Source: Cytophagales bacterium (GTDB taxonomy: Bacteria; Bacteroidota; Bacteroidia; Cytophagales; Cyclobacteriaceae). From it: a stretch of DNA of 6,767 nt. The stretch is from assembly GCA_003504855.1 (NCBI GenBank), contig DNZD01000008.1, positions 1 through 6,767 of the forward strand, given 5' to 3'. Position numbers and translations under genes: made by a program. The notes under the pieces were generated by a model. The model was given only the letters and a program-made list of their open reading frames with translations. It was not told the DNA's origin and did no database searches. Positions within the stretch are counted from its first letter, which is position 1. Every line of letters starts with the position of its first letter. Positions 6,205 through 6,767 of this stretch are shown here, one piece after another.

Positions 6205-6767
6205 ATGCTGTTTAGAAAATCACTGTCAGGCCTGTCCGATGAAGAGTTGGTGATCAGGTTTCAACAAGGTGAGGGCCGGGCGTTGGATGTACTCTACCAA
6301 CGCTACGGCTCTCCCCTGTTGCGTTTCCTGTACCGAATGCTCTGGCGCGATGCCCAACGCGCCAAAGATGCATTGCAGGATATTTTTGTTAAAGTGCTGG
6401 AACGACCGATGCAGGTGGACCCGGCCAGGAAGTTCTCGACCTGGCTATATGCCGTTGCCCATAATTATTGCAAGAACGAATATAGAAAAGAGGCCAATCG
6501 CGATGCGGCTATGTTGAATCAGATTATTTCACCGACGCACACCGACTTCGGAGGTGATCAGATGGATCAGGCTGTATTCAGAAAGGCATTGGACAAACTG
6601 TTGGATGAAGAAGGAGAATTGGCACGCACAATCATCGTGCTTCGCTATGAAATGGAACTGGAACTGGATGAAATTGCTTCGGTATTGAATTGCCCGGAAG
6701 GTACCGTGAAATCGAGGCTATTCTATTTGAGACAACGCCTGGCGCAATCGCTGGGACCTTATAAGAT
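6205..6767 (+). CDS. ECF-type RNA polymerase sigma factor (sigma-70 family), C-terminus cut by window edge
   Basis: An open frame of 187 codons runs without a stop from the ATG at 6205 to the window end. Residues 1-20 (MLFRKSLSGLSDEELVIRFQ) and ALDVLYQRYGSPLLRFLYRM match the region 2.1 start of ECF sigma factors. DALQDIFVKVLERP (55-68) is region 2.2, the core polymerase contact, and FSTWLYAVAHNYCKNEYRK (77-95) is region 2.3/2.4, which reads the -10 element. After a variable linker, residues 151-179 form the region 4.2 helix-turn-helix (ELELDEIASVLNCPEGTVKS followed by RLFYLRQRL). Both DNA-binding regions are present, and only a few terminal residues are likely missing. The start lies 5 bp after the stop of the SUMF1-fold gene, so the two should be co-transcribed and probably translationally coupled. 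An anti-sigma factor would usually be sought downstream, outside this window. Another frame is open from 6269 to 6517, but it is a shadow of this gene. Confidence 0.95.
   Translation, partial: MLFRKSLSGLSDEELVIRFQQGEGRALDVLYQRYGSPLLRFLYRMLWRDAQRAKDALQDIFVKVLERPMQVDPARKFSTWLYAVAHNYCKNEYRKEANRDAAMLNQIISPTHTDFGGDQMDQAVFRKALDKLLDEEGELARTIIVLRYEMELELDEIASVLNCPEGTVKSRLFYLRQRLAQSLGPYK

Noticed and set aside
6269..6517. 82-codon plus-strand open frame near the right end
   Set aside because: It overlaps the ECF sigma factor in another frame. The sigma factor frame carries clear region 2 and region 4 motifs, while this one carries none.

Overview
The window looks like chromosomal DNA of a Bacteroidota bacterium, most likely a Cytophagales-type member. 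The reasons are a giant periplasmic two-propeller (Reg_prop/Y_Y_Y) sensor histidine kinase, an FGE-sulfatase-fold secreted protein of the GldJ/GldK-like type, an ECF sigma factor, A-rich leaders without clear Shine-Dalgarno sequences, and balanced base composition. No mobile element, CRISPR array, rRNA or tRNA was recognised.

Layout: the left half (1-3260) is a minus-strand two-component operon. It holds a sensor histidine kinase of about 1021 residues (195-3260) followed 40 bp downstream by the start of a response regulator (154 down to 1), which is cut by the window edge before its phospho-acceptor Asp. A 172-bp divergent intergenic region (3261-3432) contains an almost centred perfect 17-bp palindrome (3350-3366), a second inverted repeat and weak promoter-like sequences. 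It separates the kinase from a plus-strand gene for a small secreted protein resembling DUF6134 (3433-4041). After a 151-bp gap with a possible weak terminator and a promoter-like box comes a secreted 668-residue protein (4193-6199). It has a helical TPR-like N-terminal part, a middle motif reminiscent of the soluble tail of Bacteroidota DUF2723 proteins, and a C-terminal FGE-sulfatase/SUMF1 domain that lacks the catalytic cysteines. Five bases later starts an ECF sigma factor (6205 to the window end), complete except for its extreme C-terminus.

How they may work together (inference): the kinase senses a periplasmic signal and phosphorylates the neighbouring regulator. The palindrome between the kinase and the DUF6134-like gene could be that regulator's own operator, controlling both directions. 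The SUMF1-fold protein and the ECF sigma factor are almost certainly co-transcribed and probably translationally coupled, so an envelope protein is made together with a sigma factor. I see nothing that amounts to a clearly new system. The most worthwhile leads are the SUMF1-fold/ECF pair, the composite architecture of the SUMF1-fold protein, and the palindrome.
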